A stretch of DNA of 6,218 nt from JADHUC01 sp964617665. Lineage in GTDB: Bacteria; Planctomycetota; Planctomycetia; Pirellulales; Pirellulaceae. The notes beneath the pieces are model-generated. The model did no database searches and had not been told where the DNA came from. It saw only the letters and a list, made by a program, of their open reading frames with translations. The stretch is from the NCBI GenBank assembly GCA_964617665.1, contig CAZUAH010000736.1, positions 1-6,218 on the forward strand, written 5' to 3'. Shown one piece after another: positions 5,326-6,218 of the stretch. The position numbers were made by a program, and so were the translations under genes. The first letter of the stretch is position 1, and each line of letters opens with the position of its first letter.

Positions 5326-6137
5326 TCCGCGGGCTGTTTGCCAAAACGATTCGCGAGACGTGGCTGGCAACGCTGTTGTTCGGCGGTGGACTGCTACTGG
5401 CGATGGCCCTGTTGACGCACATCCTGCCGCAGATTCAGGAGGGCCTGAATACTGTCTTCACCGAGATGCCGTTTGTCAGAATGCTGGTGAACGCTCTGTT
5501 GGGCGCGGATTTAGGCGAGGAGATAACTTCCGAGGTAATGCAAGCCATTCTTTGGGTGCATCCCGTAGTGCTGGCTCTAGTGTGGGCCCACGAGATCGTA
5601 TTCTGTACCCGCGTCCCAGCCGGTGAGATAGACCGTGGCACTATCGACATTTTGCTCAGCCTGCCTGTATCTCGGCGAACGGTGTATCTCGGGGAAACGG
5701 CAATATGGCTCGTGTCCGGTGCTATCGTTCTGGCATTGGGCCTTGCCGGCCACTTACTTCGTGTACCGGGAATGCCAATTGAGATGCGACCGGCAATGTC
5801 TCGAATCGTGATGGTGATGATCAACTTCTTCTGCGTCTACGTGGCAGTCGGCGGTGTGACGTTTCTCGTATCGGCGCTGAGCGACCGTCGCGGTCGTGCC
5901 GTCTCGATCGTCTTCGCCATCGTGCTGGCATCGTTTCTTGTGAACTTTCTCGCCCGATTCTGGGAGCCTGCTGAACAGATCGCATTCCTGAGTGTGATGG
6001 AGTACTATCAACCGGCAACCACGCTTCGCACGGGGCAGTTTCCGATCGGTGATGCGATCACGCTGCTAGTCGTTGGCGGTATCGCATGGCTGCTGGGCGG
6101 CGAGGTATTTGCTCGACGTAGCATCTGCACGCTATGA
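5322..6137 (+). CDS. ABC-2 type transporter permease
   Basis: This 271-residue inner-membrane protein is the partner of the ATPase just upstream. About six hydrophobic segments are visible: 15-36, 75-95, 125-146, 160-186, 192-211 and 245-262. Between the second and third lies the cytoplasmic segment AGEIDRGTIDILLSLPVSRR (100-119), the hallmark of ABC-2 permeases in which an amphipathic element contacts the ATPase. The region between segments 1 and 2 is about 40 residues long and probably faces outside. Length is typical for one half of a symmetric ABC-2 dimer, so two copies plus two ATPases would make a full transporter. It starts with GTG in a 4-base overlap with the ATPase gene, so the two are translationally coupled. 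The cargo is unknown. The neighbouring oxyanion importer gives at most a weak hint of a related role. Confidence 0.88.
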   Translation: MIRGLFAKTIRETWLATLLFGGGLLLAMALLTHILPQIQEGLNTVFTEMPFVRMLVNALLGADLGEEITSEVMQAILWVHPVVLALVWAHEIVFCTRVPAGEIDRGTIDILLSLPVSRRTVYLGETAIWLVSGAIVLALGLAGHLLRVPGMPIEMRPAMSRIVMVMINFFCVYVAVGGVTFLVSALSDRRGRAVSIVFAIVLASFLVNFLARFWEPAEQIAFLSVMEYYQPATTLRTGQFPIGDAITLLVVGGIAWLLGGEVFARRSICTL

Positions 6138-6218
6138 ACTTGCAGCCAGCACTTCTTGCCTACCGTGTCCGGCGGCGCACTCTGCGAGCGCGTGGCCATG
6201 AAGTAGCGGCTCGGATTT
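6134..6218 (+). CDS. Possible next operon gene, partial (runs off the right edge)
   Basis: An ATG overlaps the permease stop (ATGA, 6134-6137), and the frame is open to the window end: 28 codons, beginning MNLQPALLAYRVRRR and rich in Arg. The 4-base overlap is the same junction style seen at 3135-3138 and 5322-5325, which favours a real gene. Against it, there is no clear ribosome binding site just upstream and 28 open codons is not significant alone. No family is recognisable. The basic N-terminus could precede a membrane segment lying outside the window. Confidence 0.35.
   Translation, partial: MNLQPALLAYRVRRRTLRARGHEVAARI

Noticed and set aside
6138..6218. Terminator after the ABC-2 permease
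   Set aside because: No hairpin followed by a T-run is visible, and an open frame continues to the edge.

Overview
The window carries a plus-strand block of transport genes preceded by about 750 bases with no convincing complete gene. Base composition is moderately GC-rich, genes are tightly packed with 4-base stop/start overlaps, and a lipoprotein signal is present, so this is bacterial DNA from an organism with an envelope compartment that uses free and lipid-anchored binding proteins. The overall feel (two paralogous ModA-like proteins, GTG starts, protein style) would suit a planctomycete or a related environmental lineage, but nothing here fixes the taxon.

Left flank (1-750): no recognised intact gene. 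It has a frame open from the left edge on the plus strand (1-261), a frame open to the left edge on the minus strand (426 to 1), a strong bulged hairpin (121-160), a perfect 16-base palindrome (258-273), a perfect 10-base palindrome (345-354) and an imperfect inverted repeat (420-460). Two modest sigma-70-like promoters (493-521 and 655-684) lie ahead of the first gene.

Operon part 1 (751-4214): an oxyanion importer of the molybdate/tungstate (ModABC) type. Two different ModA-like binding proteins sit in tandem, the first with a Sec-type signal peptide and the second with a lipoprotein signal. They are followed by a single inner-membrane permease (ModB-like) and a single ATPase with a C-terminal TOBE/Mop-like domain (ModC-like). 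All junctions overlap or nearly abut, which implies translational coupling. The unusual point is that two divergent binding proteins appear to share one permease/ATPase pair, and they differ at the position aligned with a ligand-contacting serine.

Intergenic segment (4215-4428): 214 bases that can fold into two adjacent stems (4247-4316 and 4317-4343), followed by a full Shine-Dalgarno sequence (4376-4382) and a second shorter one (4420-4423). This gives two possible starts for the next gene.

Operon part 2 (4429-6137): an ABC-2 type system made of an ATPase and a membrane protein of 271 residues that overlap by 4 bases. Its substrate is unknown. A further open frame starts inside the stop codon of the permease (6134) and runs off the right edge, so the operon may continue.

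No RNA genes, CRISPR arrays, intact insertion sequences or intrinsic terminators were found.
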